60,694 bases of DNA from Leptospira chreensis (GTDB taxonomy: Bacteria; Spirochaetota; Leptospiria; Leptospirales; Leptospiraceae). Positions 9,112 through 18,900 of this stretch are shown here, one piece after another. Numbering within the stretch: the first letter of the stretch is position 1; each line of letters starts with the position of its first letter. The notes beneath the pieces are model-generated. The model was not told the origin of the DNA. It did not search any database and worked only from the letters and a program-made list of their open reading frames with translations. The stretch is taken from positions 1-60,694 of the forward strand of contig NZ_JAFFPS010000017.1 of NCBI RefSeq assembly GCF_016919165.1. Reading direction: 5' to 3'. A program made the position numbers and the translations under genes.

Positions 9112-9821
9112 AACAAACCACCAAATTTACGTTTTCGGGAATCAAAAAAAAGAAGGGCTTCCTCCAAAGAGGTTCTTCCAAAGTCCGGCCAAAGTGTATT
9201 TGTAAAATACATTTCAGCATACGCACTCTGCCATAAAAGGAAATTGGAAATCCTTTGTTCTCCCGCAGTTCTGATCAATAAATCTACGGGTGGTAAAGGA
9301 GATGTATACAAATATTTTTCAAATTCTTTGGGGCTTATGGGTTTGTCCAAGGTTTCTTTTTTGGACTTCCGCACTGCCATAATCCGAGAAAAGTTACTCA
9401 AAATCTCTTCGTGCCCACCATAGTTCAGACAAAAATTGGCAGTGAGTTTTTTGTTCTTCTTTGTGACCGCCATAGCATGGTCAATTTTACTTAAAACAGT
9501 TTTAGAAAGTTTATTTCTCGCACCACTGTGATGGATACGAATCCCTTTCTCATGAATTGAGTCGAGTCTAGTTTCAATAAATTCAACTAACAAACCGAAG
9601 ATGGCTTGGATTTCTGTGATGGGGCGTTTCCAGTTTTCTGTAGAGAAAGCATATAGAGAGATGTTGGGGATTTTATATTCCAAAGCCACATCCAAAAGGC
9701 GATCGATTGCGTTCGCCCCTTCTCTATGGCCTTCGGTTCTTTTTTTCCCCTGGCTTTCGGCCCACCTTCCATTTCCGTCCATAATGACAGCAATGTGCGC
9801 GGGGATGGTATTAAACTTCAT
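9108..9821 (-). CDS. uppS: Isoprenyl transferase (undecaprenyl diphosphate synthase)
   Basis: UppS elongates farnesyl diphosphate with cis-isoprene units to make the carrier lipid for peptidoglycan and O-antigen synthesis. The catalytic motif is IMDGNGRWA with Asp15 as the essential residue. The family blocks SLYAFSTENWKRP and the C-terminal DLLIRTAGEQRISNFLLWQ and YFTNTLWPDF are all present. The 237-residue length is normal for a soluble, peripheral enzyme. It sits 6 bp downstream of frr and overlaps cdsA by 4 bp. Confidence 0.97.
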   Translation of the reverse strand: MKFNTIPAHIAVIMDGNGRWAESQGKKRTEGHREGANAIDRLLDVALEYKIPNISLYAFSTENWKRPITEIQAIFGLLVEFIETRLDSIHEKGIRIHHSGARNKLSKTVLSKIDHAMAVTKKNKKLTANFCLNYGGHEEILSNFSRIMAVRKSKKETLDKPISPKEFEKYLYTSPLPPVDLLIRTAGEQRISNFLLWQSAYAEMYFTNTLWPDFGRTSLEEALLFFDSRKRKFGGLL

Positions 9822-9827
9822 AGGAAA

Positions 9828-10379
9828 TTAAAGAGTAGTGATCTCTTTTTCTTTTTCCTTTTCCAATTCTCCCAATTTGGCAATATAAGAATCTGTAATT
9901 TTTTGAATCTTATCTTGGTGGCCTTTTGCTTCATCTTGGGACATTTCTGCCTGGTGTTTTTTTAACTCATCGTTGGCATCACGGCGGATGTTACGAATTG
10001 CTACTTTTTTTTCTTCGCCTTTTTGTTTCACAACTTTCGCGAGTTCTTTTCGTCTTTCCCCTGTTAGCTCAGGGATATTGATACGAATGCTAGAACCATC
10101 ATTATTGGGAGTAAGGCCAAGACTTGCTGCAAAAATTGCTTTTTCAATGTCTTTCAACATTCCTTTTTCAAAAGGAGTGATGAGAATCACACGAGGTTCC
10201 GGGCAAGCAATTTTACCAAGTTGGTTCAAGGGAGTGAGTGTTCCATAATAGTCCACTCTTACATCTTCTACCATCATAGGATTTGCTTTCCCCGTACGGA
10301 TCGTACCGAAGTCTTTTTTCAAAGCATCAACAGTTTTGTCCATTTTGGACTGCATGGATTTTATAATTTCATCTACCAT
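9828..10379 (-). CDS. frr: Ribosome recycling factor
   Basis: RRF splits post-termination ribosomes together with EF-G. The 183-residue product has the usual length and the family start [23 protein letters not shown]. The domain-hinge region [20 protein letters not shown] and the helical, charge-rich C-terminus ([14 protein letters not shown]) are clear. The ATG overlaps the end of pyrH by 11 bp. This is the standard pyrH-frr pair found in most bacteria, so the assignment is secure. Confidence 0.98.
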   Translation of the reverse strand: MVDEIIKSMQSKMDKTVDALKKDFGTIRTGKANPMMVEDVRVDYYGTLTPLNQLGKIACPEPRVILITPFEKGMLKDIEKAIFAASLGLTPNNDGSSIRINIPELTGERRKELAKVVKQKGEEKKVAIRNIRRDANDELKKHQAEMSQDEAKGHQDKIQKITDSYIAKLGELEKEKEKEITTL

Positions 10380-11115
10380 CTAGAATCACTTCCTCTGAAT
10401 TGGAGATTAACGTACCGATAGGTTCCCCATCGATCAGTTTCCTTAAATTTCCCGCCTTAAAGATATCAAAAACAATTATGGGCATATTATTGTCCATACA
10501 GAGACTTAAAGCAGTAGAATCCATCACCTTTAACCGGTGTTTAATGGACTCCATAAAAGAAACCTCTAAGTAACGTTTTGCACTTGGATCTTTTTTTGGA
10601 TCCGCAGTGTACACACCGTCCACTTTTGTGGCTTTGAGGATGACTTCACATCCTACTTCCACAGCACGAAGCGAGGCAGTTGTATCCGTTGTAAAATATG
10701 GATTCCCTGTCCCACCAGCAAATATGATAACACGATTTTTTTCTAAATGACGAACCGCACGTCTACGGATATAAGGTTCTGCAACAGATTTCATTTCGAT
10801 GGCCGAAAGAACTCGGGTAAACATCCCTTGTTTTTCACATGCATCTTGTAAGGCGAGACCATTCATAATGGTGCCAAGCATTCCCATGTAATCTGCTGTC
10901 GCTCGGTCCATTCCGGACTTGGCTAAAGTTTCGCCACGGATCATATTTCCACCACCAACAACTACGGCAACTTCGAGACCTAAGTCATGAACTTCCTTAA
11001 TTTGACCGGCAAGTGAAAATGTTTTATTGGTATCAATACCAAGTTCACCCTCACCGGCAAGAGCCTCGCCGGAGAGTTTGATTAAAATTCTTTTGAAACG
11101 CGGACTAGTTCCCAC
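10369..11115 (-). CDS. pyrH: UMP kinase
   Basis: PyrH phosphorylates UMP to UDP as a hexameric amino-acid-kinase-fold enzyme. The family start [14 protein letters not shown], the glycine-rich [13 protein letters not shown] and the nucleotide-binding [18 protein letters not shown] are all present. The length is 248 residues. The start is GTG at 11115, which overlaps the tsf stop region by 11 bp and fits the [14 protein letters not shown]-terminus. The gene lies between tsf and frr as in most bacteria. Confidence 0.97.
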   Translation of the reverse strand: MGTSPRFKRILIKLSGEALAGEGELGIDTNKTFSLAGQIKEVHDLGLEVAVVVGGGNMIRGETLAKSGMDRATADYMGMLGTIMNGLALQDACEKQGMFTRVLSAIEMKSVAEPYIRRRAVRHLEKNRVIIFAGGTGNPYFTTDTTASLRAVEVGCEVILKATKVDGVYTADPKKDPSAKRYLEVSFMESIKHRLKVMDSTALSLCMDNNMPIIVFDIFKAGNLRKLIDGEPIGTLISNSEEVILDGR

Positions 11116-11701
11116 CTACTTGGAACCTCGAGAACCTACCAACAGTAATGTTCTCTCCAAATTTCGCAATGGCTTCTTGAAGAAGGTCATTGATGGTTTT
11201 GGAGTTGTCACGAATCGATTTTTGGTGGATGAGACAAATCTCTTCAAAGTATTTTTTCATTTTACCAGGAAGGATCTTTTCGATTTGTTCTGGTTTTTTC
11301 CCTTCTTGTTCAAGAAGAGTTTTTTGAACACTCATCTCACTGTCAATTTCTGACTTAGGAATGGATTCTTCACTTACATAAAGTGGGTTCATCGCAGTGA
11401 TTTGAAGAGCAATTTCTTTTCCAAGAGCTTCAAACGCTTCGTTGTTAGCAACGAAGTCAGTTTCACAGTTAAGTTCAACAAGAACTCCTGTTTTTCCAGT
11501 TCCGTGGATGTAAGCGATGACTTTACCTTCACCAGTCTCACGACCAGCGCGTTTCGCCGCTTTTGCCAAACCTTTCTCTCTCAAATAAGTGACTGATTTA
11601 TCAATGTCGCCACCGTTTTCTTCGAGGGCTTTTTTGCAATCCATCATCCCCGCGCCTGTACGTTCGCGGAGATCTTTAATTTGTTCGGAGCTAACTGCCA
11701 T
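11105..11701 (-). CDS. tsf: Elongation factor Ts
   Basis: EF-Ts recycles EF-Tu from its GDP form. The N-terminal UBA-like module ([16 protein letters not shown]) and the conserved [11 protein letters not shown] block in the core domain are present. At 198 residues it is much shorter than the E. coli protein (283); I believe this short form is normal in spirochaetes and some other phyla, and it keeps one core domain and the C-terminal module. The ATG overlaps the rpsB stop by 1 bp (TAATG), which indicates translational coupling with S2. Confidence 0.97.
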   Translation of the reverse strand: MAVSSEQIKDLRERTGAGMMDCKKALEENGGDIDKSVTYLREKGLAKAAKRAGRETGEGKVIAYIHGTGKTGVLVELNCETDFVANNEAFEALGKEIALQITAMNPLYVSEESIPKSEIDSEMSVQKTLLEQEGKKPEQIEKILPGKMKKYFEEICLIHQKSIRDNSKTINDLLQEAIAKFGENITVGRFSRFQVGGN

Positions 11702-12633
11702 TACTCTTTCACCTCTGTAGTCGGTTTTACTTCTTCTGCCGTTGCTGCCGGAGCATCTGTTGTTGGTGTCGCTGCCGCAGCTTCAGCCGCTTTTTTTGCC
11801 GCTTCTGGATCTAAAGGAATATCTTTTGCAACTGGAGGAAGTTCATCGTCCATAATGAATTTTCCGGACTCATCATACTCACCTTGGTATTCAAGAGCAA
11901 GTTGTTCTGCGTCCATATCTTCAGCAAAATTAGTTTGAATGACTTCTCCACCAGTTCCTTCGAGTACAGCATTTGCCATAGTATCAAGGAATAGAGAAAT
12001 CGCACGAATCGCATCATCGTTACCTGGAATTGGGTAATCGATTGGTTCTGGATCACAGTTAGTATCAATCACTGCGAACACTTTCAAACCAAGTTTTTTT
12101 GCTTCACTGACTGCAATTTCTTCTTTTTTAGGATCGATCACAAAAAGAATTTCTGGAACAACAGCCATATCTTTAATCCCACCAAGTGTTTGGCGGAGTT
12201 TTTCTAACTCACGCTTGAGAGATAGTGCTTCTTTTTTAGTTCTAGCTTCTTGTTCGAAAGAGTTGTTCTCTTCCATTTGCTCGAGTCTTTTCAAACGAGC
12301 AATTGACTTCTTCACTGTATTCCAGTTAGTAAGTAGACCACCTAACCAACGGTTAGATACATAGTACATACTGCACGCTTGTGCTGCTCTTTCAATCGCG
12401 CCACGAGCTTGTTTTTTAGTTCCTACAAAAAGAACTTTCTTACCTTGACCGGTAAGTTTTTTCAAAGCATCGTAAGCTTCTTTAGTTTTTTGAACTGTTT
12501 TTTGAAGGTCAATGATGTGGATTCCGTTACGAGCCGTATAAACGTACGGGCTCATTTTTGGATTCCAACGACGTGTTTGGTGACCGAAATGTACGCCTGC
12601 TTCTAGCAGACTTTTCATGGAAATTACTGACAT
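11701..12633 (-). CDS. rpsB: 30S ribosomal protein S2 with C-terminal extension
   Basis: S2 is a late-assembling small-subunit protein. The family blocks [40 protein letters not shown] and [19 protein letters not shown] are all present. The conserved fold ends near residue 225. After it comes an acidic and then Ala/Thr-rich tail of about 80 residues ([16 protein letters not shown]), giving 310 residues against about 240 in E. coli. An AAGGGG ribosome site lies 5 bp before the ATG and overlaps the end of the DUF4321 gene, so the two are probably co-translated. Confidence 0.97.
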   Translation of the reverse strand: MSVISMKSLLEAGVHFGHQTRRWNPKMSPYVYTARNGIHIIDLQKTVQKTKEAYDALKKLTGQGKKVLFVGTKKQARGAIERAAQACSMYYVSNRWLGGLLTNWNTVKKSIARLKRLEQMEENNSFEQEARTKKEALSLKRELEKLRQTLGGIKDMAVVPEILFVIDPKKEEIAVSEAKKLGLKVFAVIDTNCDPEPIDYPIPGNDDAIRAISLFLDTMANAVLEGTGGEVIQTNFAEDMDAEQLALEYQGEYDESGKFIMDDELPPVAKDIPLDPEAAKKAAEAAAATPTTDAPAATAEEVKPTTEVKE

Positions 12634-12635
12634 AG

Positions 12636-12869
12636 TTACCCCTTTTTTAGTGCGAGATATCCAGACGCTACAAGACCAACGATACTTGCAGGGGTTAGCT
12701 GGAACTCGACTTTAATTATGTAAAGCTCGAGAGATACTGGTGATTCGAACAAATACCGAGAGAGATAAGTTGTGCCAAGAAGTCGGTCAAGGACCACTCC
12801 CGCCACAGCTCCCGCCATCAGTCCCAAAAAAAGCACCAAAAGTAGGTTCCCGATTTGGGTTTTGTTCAT
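12636..12869 (-). CDS. DUF4321 family small membrane protein
   Basis: This 77-residue protein has two hydrophobic segments, [20 protein letters not shown] near residues 9-29 and [15 protein letters not shown] at the C-terminus, with a short loop between them (RYLFESP). The layout and sequence match the DUF4321 family as I know it, small inner-membrane proteins without assigned function. An AAAGGTG ribosome site precedes the ATG at 12869. The stop codon lies 2 bp before rpsB, so this gene leads the rpsB operon. Whether it matters for ribosome synthesis or simply provides the operon promoter cannot be told from sequence. Confidence 0.8.
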   Translation of the reverse strand: MNKTQIGNLLLVLFLGLMAGAVAGVVLDRLLGTTYLSRYLFESPVSLELYIIKVEFQLTPASIVGLVASGYLALKKG

Positions 12870-12921
12870 CCAAAAGCACCTTTGTCAAGCTTCCCTGTCA
12901 GAATTTGGAATTTGGGCAGAT

Positions 12922-12927
12922 TGTCAA
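12922..12927 (-). promoter_or_regulatory. Candidate -35 box for the DUF4321-rpsB operon
   Basis: On the minus strand a perfect TTGACA lies 53 bp upstream of the DUF4321 ATG. The 16-17 bp spacing lands on AATTCT or ATTCTG, a poor -10. A second TTGACA (12883-12888) is too close to the start codon to serve. I offer it only as the best visible promoter candidate for the ribosomal operon. Confidence 0.25.
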
Positions 12928-13034
12928 GGGGAAAGGAATCTTAAGGTTCCAAAAAGACCTGTTTGGTTCCCCGTTCGCTAAAAATCCAATACAAGTCCCC
13001 AAAGGAATCCAAAAAACCGAATGTTCTTTGCTTG

Positions 13035-13150
13035 GGCGCCTCCGATCCCTAGGTTTTCCCGAGTCCGACCTGCAAGGACCGGGCTCCTTCGGGGTCCGCA
13101 TTCGCTCCCGTCTGCCAAAAGGCAGACCAAGCCCTCCAGATCCCTGGCGC
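13035..13150 (-). repeat. GC-rich structured extragenic element, copy 1
   Basis: The element is sharply more GC-rich than its surroundings. On the minus strand it opens with GCGCCAGGGATCTGGAGGGC and closes with AGGGATCGGAGGCGCC, and the ends GCGCC and GGCGC can pair. Inside are a perfect 7-bp hairpin, GTCTGCC/GGCAGAC with an AAAA or TTTT loop (13110-13127), and a GGACC/GGTCC stem (13076-13097). The ends and layout resemble the elements at 21796-21874 and 15747-15798. It could be a small RNA or a mobile palindromic repeat. Confidence 0.5.
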
Positions 13151-13425
13151 GGAAATCATACTCACAAGGCTTAGTAAGGAGGAGCCTTCTTCACAATCTC
13201 CAACACCATCATCCTCATAGTGCAGATCCCATTTTAAAACCACATTATAAAATAAGGAAAAATTCATTTTGCCACCCCCTTACACCAACCTCTTGTTAAG
13301 CGCTATAACATTACAATAATACCAAAAATAATAAATTTAAAAAGGTAAAGGCATCCGTTCGATAATCTATAAAATACTAAAAGAAGGTTGATTCATAATC
13401 CCTACTCATTTACAGTCGGAACCAA

Positions 13426-13767
13426 ATGAAGAGGATCACCACCTTATTTCTGTTTATTTTTCAAAGTTGTATCATTGGCTCCAGTTTCCATGGATTTGGA
13501 AATACGGATTCCGCAAGGAACCGCGACCGAGTCCACTTTAACGAAAAAACAAACAATTTTGAAACCATACCGAATTTTCGCGGGAACATCATCAAACTGG
13601 GTGATGTTGTGATCGATGAATCGGAAAACATAGATTCAAATAAAAAGAAAAAACGAATCTGCGAAAGAAACGAAACGGAATTAATCAAAAAAATAGATTT
13701 TTTAGACGAAAGAACAATCGTCTCTATTTACGAAACTTCGAGTTATTTATGTATCGAATATTACTAG
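13426..13767 (+). CDS. Hypothetical lipoprotein, unrecognised
   Basis: I do not recognise this 113-residue protein. Its N-terminus MKRITTLFLFIFQSC is a short positively charged start, a hydrophobic stretch and Cys15, which fits a spirochaete lipoprotein signal although the -3 residue is Phe. The mature part is highly charged with a lysine run (SNKKKKRICERNE). A weak CGGAA lies before the ATG. The end overlaps the next open frame by 19 bp, and the four genes from here to 15548 overlap head to tail like an operon. Confidence 0.6.
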   Translation: MKRITTLFLFIFQSCIIGSSFHGFGNTDSARNRDRVHFNEKTNNFETIPNFRGNIIKLGDVVIDESENIDSNKKKKRICERNETELIKKIDFLDERTIVSIYETSSYLCIEYY

Positions 13768-14219
13768 TTTCCCTTTTTGGTATTTTCTTTTGTTGTCTTG
13801 GCCGCCAAACCTTCCAACAGGTGGAAATTCCAAAGAATGAATACCAAACCACAAAACGCCTCCCCTTCCTTGCTAACATTTGCGACAGAAAGGCAATTTT
13901 TTCCAATGGCTTACTAGAAACATACATTCTTATACGTATTTGGGAGAACGGGGAGTTTCGAATCGCATTCTTAAATAACGAACCTTTTGATCTCATTGAA
14001 GATTTGCGGATTTACCAATCGCATGATTATACCTGGTATTTATCTTTTATTCCTTTATTTTCTGGTTATCATTGCGACCAATACCACCTAACTGGTTATC
14101 TACTCTATTTAGACCCAAACTCAAAAGAAAAATTAAATATCAAATGCAAACGACAGGGAAAAAACTACTGGGCCAGATCTTCCCATCATGGCATTTCGAG
14201 AATACAGTTTAATCGATGA
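13749..14219 (+). CDS. Hypothetical membrane-anchored or lipoprotein, unrecognised
   Basis: I do not recognise this 156-residue protein. It starts MYRILLVSLFGIFFCC, a signal-like hydrophobic stretch ending in two cysteines at 15-16, so lipidation at Cys15 or Cys16 is plausible. Four further cysteines follow. The start overlaps the preceding gene by 19 bp, and no good ribosome site is visible, so translation probably depends on coupling. The 3' end overlaps the next frame by 32 bp, which is long. A frameshift joining the two is possible, but each has its own plausible start. Confidence 0.5.
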   Translation: MYRILLVSLFGIFFCCLGRQTFQQVEIPKNEYQTTKRLPFLANICDRKAIFSNGLLETYILIRIWENGEFRIAFLNNEPFDLIEDLRIYQSHDYTWYLSFIPLFSGYHCDQYHLTGYLLYLDPNSKEKLNIKCKRQGKNYWARSSHHGISRIQFNR

Positions 14220-14823
14220 GAAAATTCTATCCCAAAAAATTCAAGAATTAAGAGAAAAAAAAGAGCTAGATTATAACCAAACAAAGAATCCTTTTTATAA
14301 ACCAAAAATATGGGATTCTAAAACAAAATCCGAACTTCTGCATTTAGACAATGACAAGCTAATCGATTATTGTTTGGAGTTTCCTTTCGAATGTGCGAAT
14401 GATCCCAATTACCTTTCTGAAATTCGATTGCGATCGACTCTGGATCAAAAACAAAACCCAAATACTTTTTTGCAATCCTTACAATTCAAAATCCAAATGA
14501 CAACAAACCAAAGTTATTTTGGATGTTATTGCCGCAAGGAACCGGATTTAAGCATCTATGCTACCTGTCCCATCGATTTGTATGGTCTGGACAATGTTTG
14601 CAAATCCAAATACGATTGTTTAAAAAAATCGAACGAATTAGAAACAACAAATGGGTTAGAAAAAAAACAATGTCTCAGCAAATTCAAAGAAGATCTTTCC
14701 ATTCTAATGAAAACAAAAGAAGCAAAAGACAAAATCCATCAAGGCAAAGACAACTTTGAGAGAATGATTTTTTATACAAAAAAACTATGGGCCTTAGAAG
14801 TTTTAAAGGAATCAAAGTTATGA
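14188..14823 (+). CDS. Hypothetical protein, cysteine-containing, unrecognised
   Basis: This 211-residue product has no signal peptide and is hydrophilic and lysine-rich with probable helices. Eight cysteines cluster between about residues 65 and 170 (YCLEFPFEC, FGCYCRKEP, YATCPIDLYG, VCKSKYDC). That pattern could reflect disulfides or metal binding, but exposed sulfhydryls would need export, for which there is no signal. The frame is open back to 14137, and ATG 14188 is the first start. The absence of a signal and the 32-bp overlap with the previous gene make a frameshifted C-terminal half of that lipoprotein conceivable. Its stop overlaps the methyltransferase start. Confidence 0.5.
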   Translation: MAFREYSLIDEKILSQKIQELREKKELDYNQTKNPFYKPKIWDSKTKSELLHLDNDKLIDYCLEFPFECANDPNYLSEIRLRSTLDQKQNPNTFLQSLQFKIQMTTNQSYFGCYCRKEPDLSIYATCPIDLYGLDNVCKSKYDCLKKSNELETTNGLEKKQCLSKFKEDLSILMKTKEAKDKIHQGKDNFERMIFYTKKLWALEVLKESKL

Positions 14824-15548
14824 ATACAAAAGACCACTATTCAAACCATCTGGGAAATTTCTATTCCTGGATGCTTGGAGATTGGAAAACCAAACAAACC
14901 GAATTTTTTGAATTTCTCAAATCAAAATCACTCGGTGCTCAGGGGAAGGAAGTGGCCATTGATTTGGGTGCAGGGAATGGAATCCAATCGCTTGCCTTAT
15001 CAAAACTAGGTTATGAAGTGATCTCCATTGATTTTAACAAACAACTGTTATCTGAATTAAAAGAAAACGCAAAAACCTTAAGCCATCCGATAGAAATTAT
15101 AGAAGATGATATTCTTTCTGTGGCTAAGTTCCAACATAAGGGACCCACACTCCTCCTCTGCATGGGAGATACAATCACCCACCTCTCTTCTAAAGAAGAA
15201 ATCAAAGAGTTTTTAAAATCTTGTTATGAATGCTTAAATCCAAATGGAAAATTACTTTTATCCTTTAGAGATTATTCGCAAAACCTGGAAGGTGATTCAA
15301 GGTTTATCCCCGTGATGTCGGATGATACTAAAATTCATACTTGTATATTAGAATATGAGGAAAATCGGATTCGAGTCACAGACCAACTCTATACAAAAAA
15401 GAACAATTTATGGGAAATGTCGATTAGTTCTTATTTCAAAGTGCGGCTCCAAAAAGAAGAATGCCTCCATTATTTGGAAGGATTAGGATTTCAGATCGAG
15501 TGGACAGAGATCTTCCAAAGAATGATTACCATACTTGCTAAAAAATAA
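14820..15548 (+). CDS. Class I SAM-dependent methyltransferase
   Basis: The start chosen is ATG 14820, which overlaps the previous stop (ATGA) and has AAGGA about 9 bp upstream. An in-frame ATG at 14787 would add 11 residues inside the upstream gene. The 243-residue protein has SAM motif I VAIDLGAGNG (residues 45-54), an acidic residue in VISIDFN that would bind the ribose, and motif II/III-like LLLCMGDTITHL and LNPNGKLLLSF. This is a Rossmann methyltransferase with an unknown substrate. Its link to the three unrecognised upstream genes suggests shared function, but nothing in the sequence names it. Confidence 0.88.
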   Translation: MNTKDHYSNHLGNFYSWMLGDWKTKQTEFFEFLKSKSLGAQGKEVAIDLGAGNGIQSLALSKLGYEVISIDFNKQLLSELKENAKTLSHPIEIIEDDILSVAKFQHKGPTLLLCMGDTITHLSSKEEIKEFLKSCYECLNPNGKLLLSFRDYSQNLEGDSRFIPVMSDDTKIHTCILEYEENRIRVTDQLYTKKNNLWEMSISSYFKVRLQKEECLHYLEGLGFQIEWTEIFQRMITILAKK

Positions 15549-15746
15549 ATCCCAGGCACCAAACATCGAATTGGTTTTATCGCTGGCTTTGCGAAAACAA
15601 GAAACAGTATGTATGAATTGTACGTTTTTTATACAAGAACCTGAGCCGTATAGTAGGATAGGGAAAGCAAAAAGAGACCCGCTTTCAAAAATTAGGACTT
15701 ATCCCATATCTTTTCAGGATCTAAGATTTCTCTTTAGAAAAGAATC

Positions 15747-15798
15747 ACGCCCCGGATCAACCGAGCGCCCTCGCCTTAGGAAGAGCCGGAAAAGGCGC
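15747..15798 (-). repeat. GC-rich structured extragenic element, degenerate copy 3
   Basis: On the minus strand this 52-bp block starts GCGCC and ends GATCCGGGGCGT, so the outer ends can pair with one G-T wobble. The end resembles GATCGGAGGCGCC of copy 1. The interior GCGAGGGCGC is GC-rich against an AT-rich background. The match to the other two copies is partial and I made it by eye. Confidence 0.35.
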
Positions 15799-15917
15799 AA
15801 AAGAAAAAGCTTAAAAAAATAAAGTGAAGGAGAAAGAAAAAAAATCTGAGCTTTCTTCAGTCTAAGCAGACAAAACAATACAAATTCTTTACCTCAGGGA
15901 AATCCCATAATTTGCTG

Positions 15918-15923
15918 TATAAT
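15918..15923 (+). promoter_or_regulatory. Candidate -10 box upstream of the multi-PAS kinase
   Basis: A perfect TATAAT lies 48 bp before the kinase ATG. No good -35 is seen at 16-18 bp, so another sigma contact or an activator would be needed if it is used. Confidence 0.3.
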
Positions 15924-15971
15924 ATTCCTGAAATTTTTCTAATTCTAATTTAGCCCTATGGAATTTTTACC

Positions 15972-18900
15972 ATGAAAGCCGAAGACACGATGAGCCTAGA
16001 GGATGCCAAAAAAAGAATCGCTGAATTGGAAAGAATCCTTCAGGAGAAGGAAGAAAATACCTATAAAACTTTCTTTGACCAAGATGAAGAAGCCATCGTT
16101 GTTTTTGATATCGAAAGTCGTCTGTTTACAGACTGTAACGCAAAGTTAACAGCAACTCTTGGGTTTACCAAGGAAGAATTTACAAAACTATCCGTAATGG
16201 ATATCAGCCCCAAATACCAACCAAACGGGCAACCCTCAGAGACTCTCGCCAAACATTACATTAGCGAAGGATTCAAACACGGTAACATTCATTTTGACTG
16301 GGTACACTTAAACCATAAAGCAGAAGAAGTTTTTTGTGAAGTGCATTTATACAACTACTCCACAGCCAATGGAGGCGCTTTTGCAAGAGCGGTGATCAAA
16401 AAGAAAGATCAAGTGGTGCAACTGCAAAAGAAACTAGAACAAAAAGAAAAACTCCTATCAAAAGTAACACAAACCCTACCGGGAATCATTTATATCCAAT
16501 CGATGGCGACAGATGAGTTTTTATATCTGAACAATACATTGGAATCGCAACTTGGGTATAATGTTGATTCCATTTTAACCTATGATTTTTTAATTAAAAA
16601 TATTTTATACCCTGAAGATGTCCCGCGTATTGATGAACATGCCAAACGGATGTTGTCAGAGAAAAATACAGAAATATACGAAATTGATTTTAGAGTATTT
16701 CATAAAAATGGAAACATTCATTGGCTTCGAGTTTGGGAAACCAATTTTTCTTTCAGTGCGGATGGAGTTCCGACAGAAGTATTAGGCGTTGCGCAAGACA
16801 TCACTAGTATTAAAAACATTGAATTCAATCTTAAAAAACAAAACGAACTCGGTGAAGAAATGCGCCGCACTTCCAAATCAGGGGTTTGGGAATGGACAGT
16901 CGCAACAGACACCATGTTTTGGACTCCCGATCTTTATTTTTTACTTTGCACTGATCCGAAAACCTACAAGCCCACCAAACAGAAGTTAATTGATTTTTTC
17001 ACACCCGAATCTAAGGATAGGATCATTTTTGCACTTTCAGATGCAGAATTACAGAAAGAACCATTCGATTTAGAACTAGAGATGATGGCTAAGTCCAGAT
17101 TTTGGGTTCGGGTCCAAGGAAAACTATTAGAAGATACAAATCAGCAACTCAAAATTATTGGAAGTATTGAAAACATAGACGACTCCAGAAAAAAAAGAAT
17201 CGAACTTCTAGACAACGAAAATCGATTCCATAAAGTCGCGGAACAAACTGGACTCATCATTTATGATTACGATGTAGGTTCGGGAAAAATTGTTTGGGAC
17301 GGGGCCATTAAATCCGTATTAGGTTACGAGAAAGATGAGTTTAACCAATTTGATATTGATGGTTGGGAGAATCTCCTCCATGAAGAAGATCGATTGCATA
17401 CGATGCAAGCATTGACTGAGTCAATCGCCACGAGAACCCCTTACCGAGCCTACTACCGAATTCGTAAAAAAGATGGGAGTTTTACACCCATCGAAGAAAG
17501 AGGAGCTTTTTTATCCAAAGATCCTTCGGAACCGGGGAGACTAGTCGGTGTATTAGAAAACGTTGCTGCCAGAGTGGAATTTCTTAAAACCATTGAAACC
17601 AAAGAAAAAAGATTTAGAAACTTTTATAATTTTGCAAATGAAGCGATTGTCATTACCGAGGAAGACAAAATCGTCGATGCCAATTTTGCCTTTCAGAAAT
17701 TATTTGGGTATGATTCCTTCCACGAAATTACAATCTCTAGTTTGATTGGGGATCCGTTATGGATGGGATTATCCTTTAAGGACAAAAGTTTTTCTACCGA
17801 GGGCCACAACAAGGCCGGTGTTTCGATCCCTCTACAAATCAACAAAAAAGCCTTGGGTGATGGAAGGTATCTTCTTTCTTTCATTGACCTAACCTCCATC
17901 CATGAAGCCGAATCCATTAAACGTGCATTAGATGATATCCAAGAAAGAAACGATCGCATTGTTTCGCAAAAAATAGAACTCGAAAGGGCTTTAGAAGAAT
18001 TAAGGCTTACGCAATCCCAACTCATCCTAAATGAAAAGATGGCATCTCTCGGACAATTGATTGCAGGGATTGCCCATGAAGTCAACAATCCTTTAGGTGC
18101 GATCAAAGCATCGAGTGAATTGATTTTGAATAAAATCAAAGATCAAATTCCTAGGCAAAGTGAAATCATCCATTTTTTGAATCGGAAACCCGAAGAAGTG
18201 CGAGAAGTTTATTTTGCTTGGCTTTTAAAATCTTTTAATATCAAAAATCATTTTCACGGTTCCGTTTCTAGAAAACAGAAAAGACTATTAGCCATTCATC
18301 TGAATGAGTTGGGTTGTAAATATTCTGAAGAAATTGCTGAAGAAGTGGTTGATTTAGGAATTCAAGATTCTTTTCCCATGATTGAACATCTCGCCAAAGA
18401 AGATGATTTTATAGAGTTATTCAATTATGGCATTGACTACATCCAAGCGGCGCAATACTTAAATTCGACACTGGAATCCATCCAACGTGTTTCTAAAATT
18501 CTATATGCACTTAAGAACTTTGCTCACTTCGACAAATTAGGAGTGAAAGTAAAGGCAGACCTAATTTCCAATATTGAAACTGTTTTGACTCTTTATAACA
18601 ACCAGATCAAAAATGGAATCACTGTGATGAAGGATTATCCCGAAAACCTTCCACTAATACTCTGCTATCCTGATGACCTCATTCAAGTTTGGACCAATTT
18701 AATTTTTAATGCCATCCAAGCCATGAACTACAAAGGCGTTCTAACTCTTTGTGTAAAAGAAAAAATTTCAACAACAAACAAAACACCCTACGTGGAAGTG
18801 ACCATCGAGGACACTGGCTGCGGGATTCCGGAAAATATAAAAGAAAGAATCTTCGAACCTTTTTTCACAACAAAGGAATTAGGAGAAGGAAGTGGTTTGG

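Larger units (their letters stand above)
12870..13425. other. 556-bp gene-free divergent region with a GC-rich element
   Basis: This stretch separates the leftward rpsB operon from the rightward orphan cluster. I see no convincing gene. It holds a candidate promoter for the rpsB operon on the left, the structured GC-rich element at 13035-13150, and an AT-rich segment (13290-13425) that could carry the rightward promoter, for example TATAAA near 13370 without a clear -35. Open frames crossing the GC-rich part are shadows with atypical composition. Confidence 0.6.
15549..15971. other. 423-bp gene-free region
   Basis: The stretch between the methyltransferase and the multi-PAS kinase contains the GC-rich structured element at 15747-15798, a purine-rich segment, and a good -10 hexamer at 15918-15923 for the kinase. 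An open frame from 15535 to 15822 on the plus strand is rich in Arg, Lys and Pro, has no ribosome site, and I do not believe it is a gene. Confidence 0.6.

Noticed and set aside
13035..13150. The GC-rich element as SRP RNA, tmRNA or RNase P RNA
   Set aside because: None of the conserved cores of these RNAs could be recognised (for example the SRP GGAA tetraloop domain or the tmRNA tag reading frame).
12740..13174. Plus-strand open frame of 144 codons across the start of the rpsB operon and the GC-rich element
   Set aside because: It runs antisense through the DUF4321 gene, has Pro/Arg-rich composition, no ribosome site and no domain features; it exists because the GC-rich element lacks stops.
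13049..13267. Minus-strand open frame of 72 codons in the GC-rich element
   Set aside because: No ribosome site, low-complexity content and full overlap with a structured element; more likely a by-product of composition.
15535..15822. Plus-strand open frame after the methyltransferase (95 codons)
   Set aside because: It overlaps the methyltransferase end, has no Shine-Dalgarno, and its Arg/Lys-rich C-terminus arises from the GC-rich element and a purine tract.
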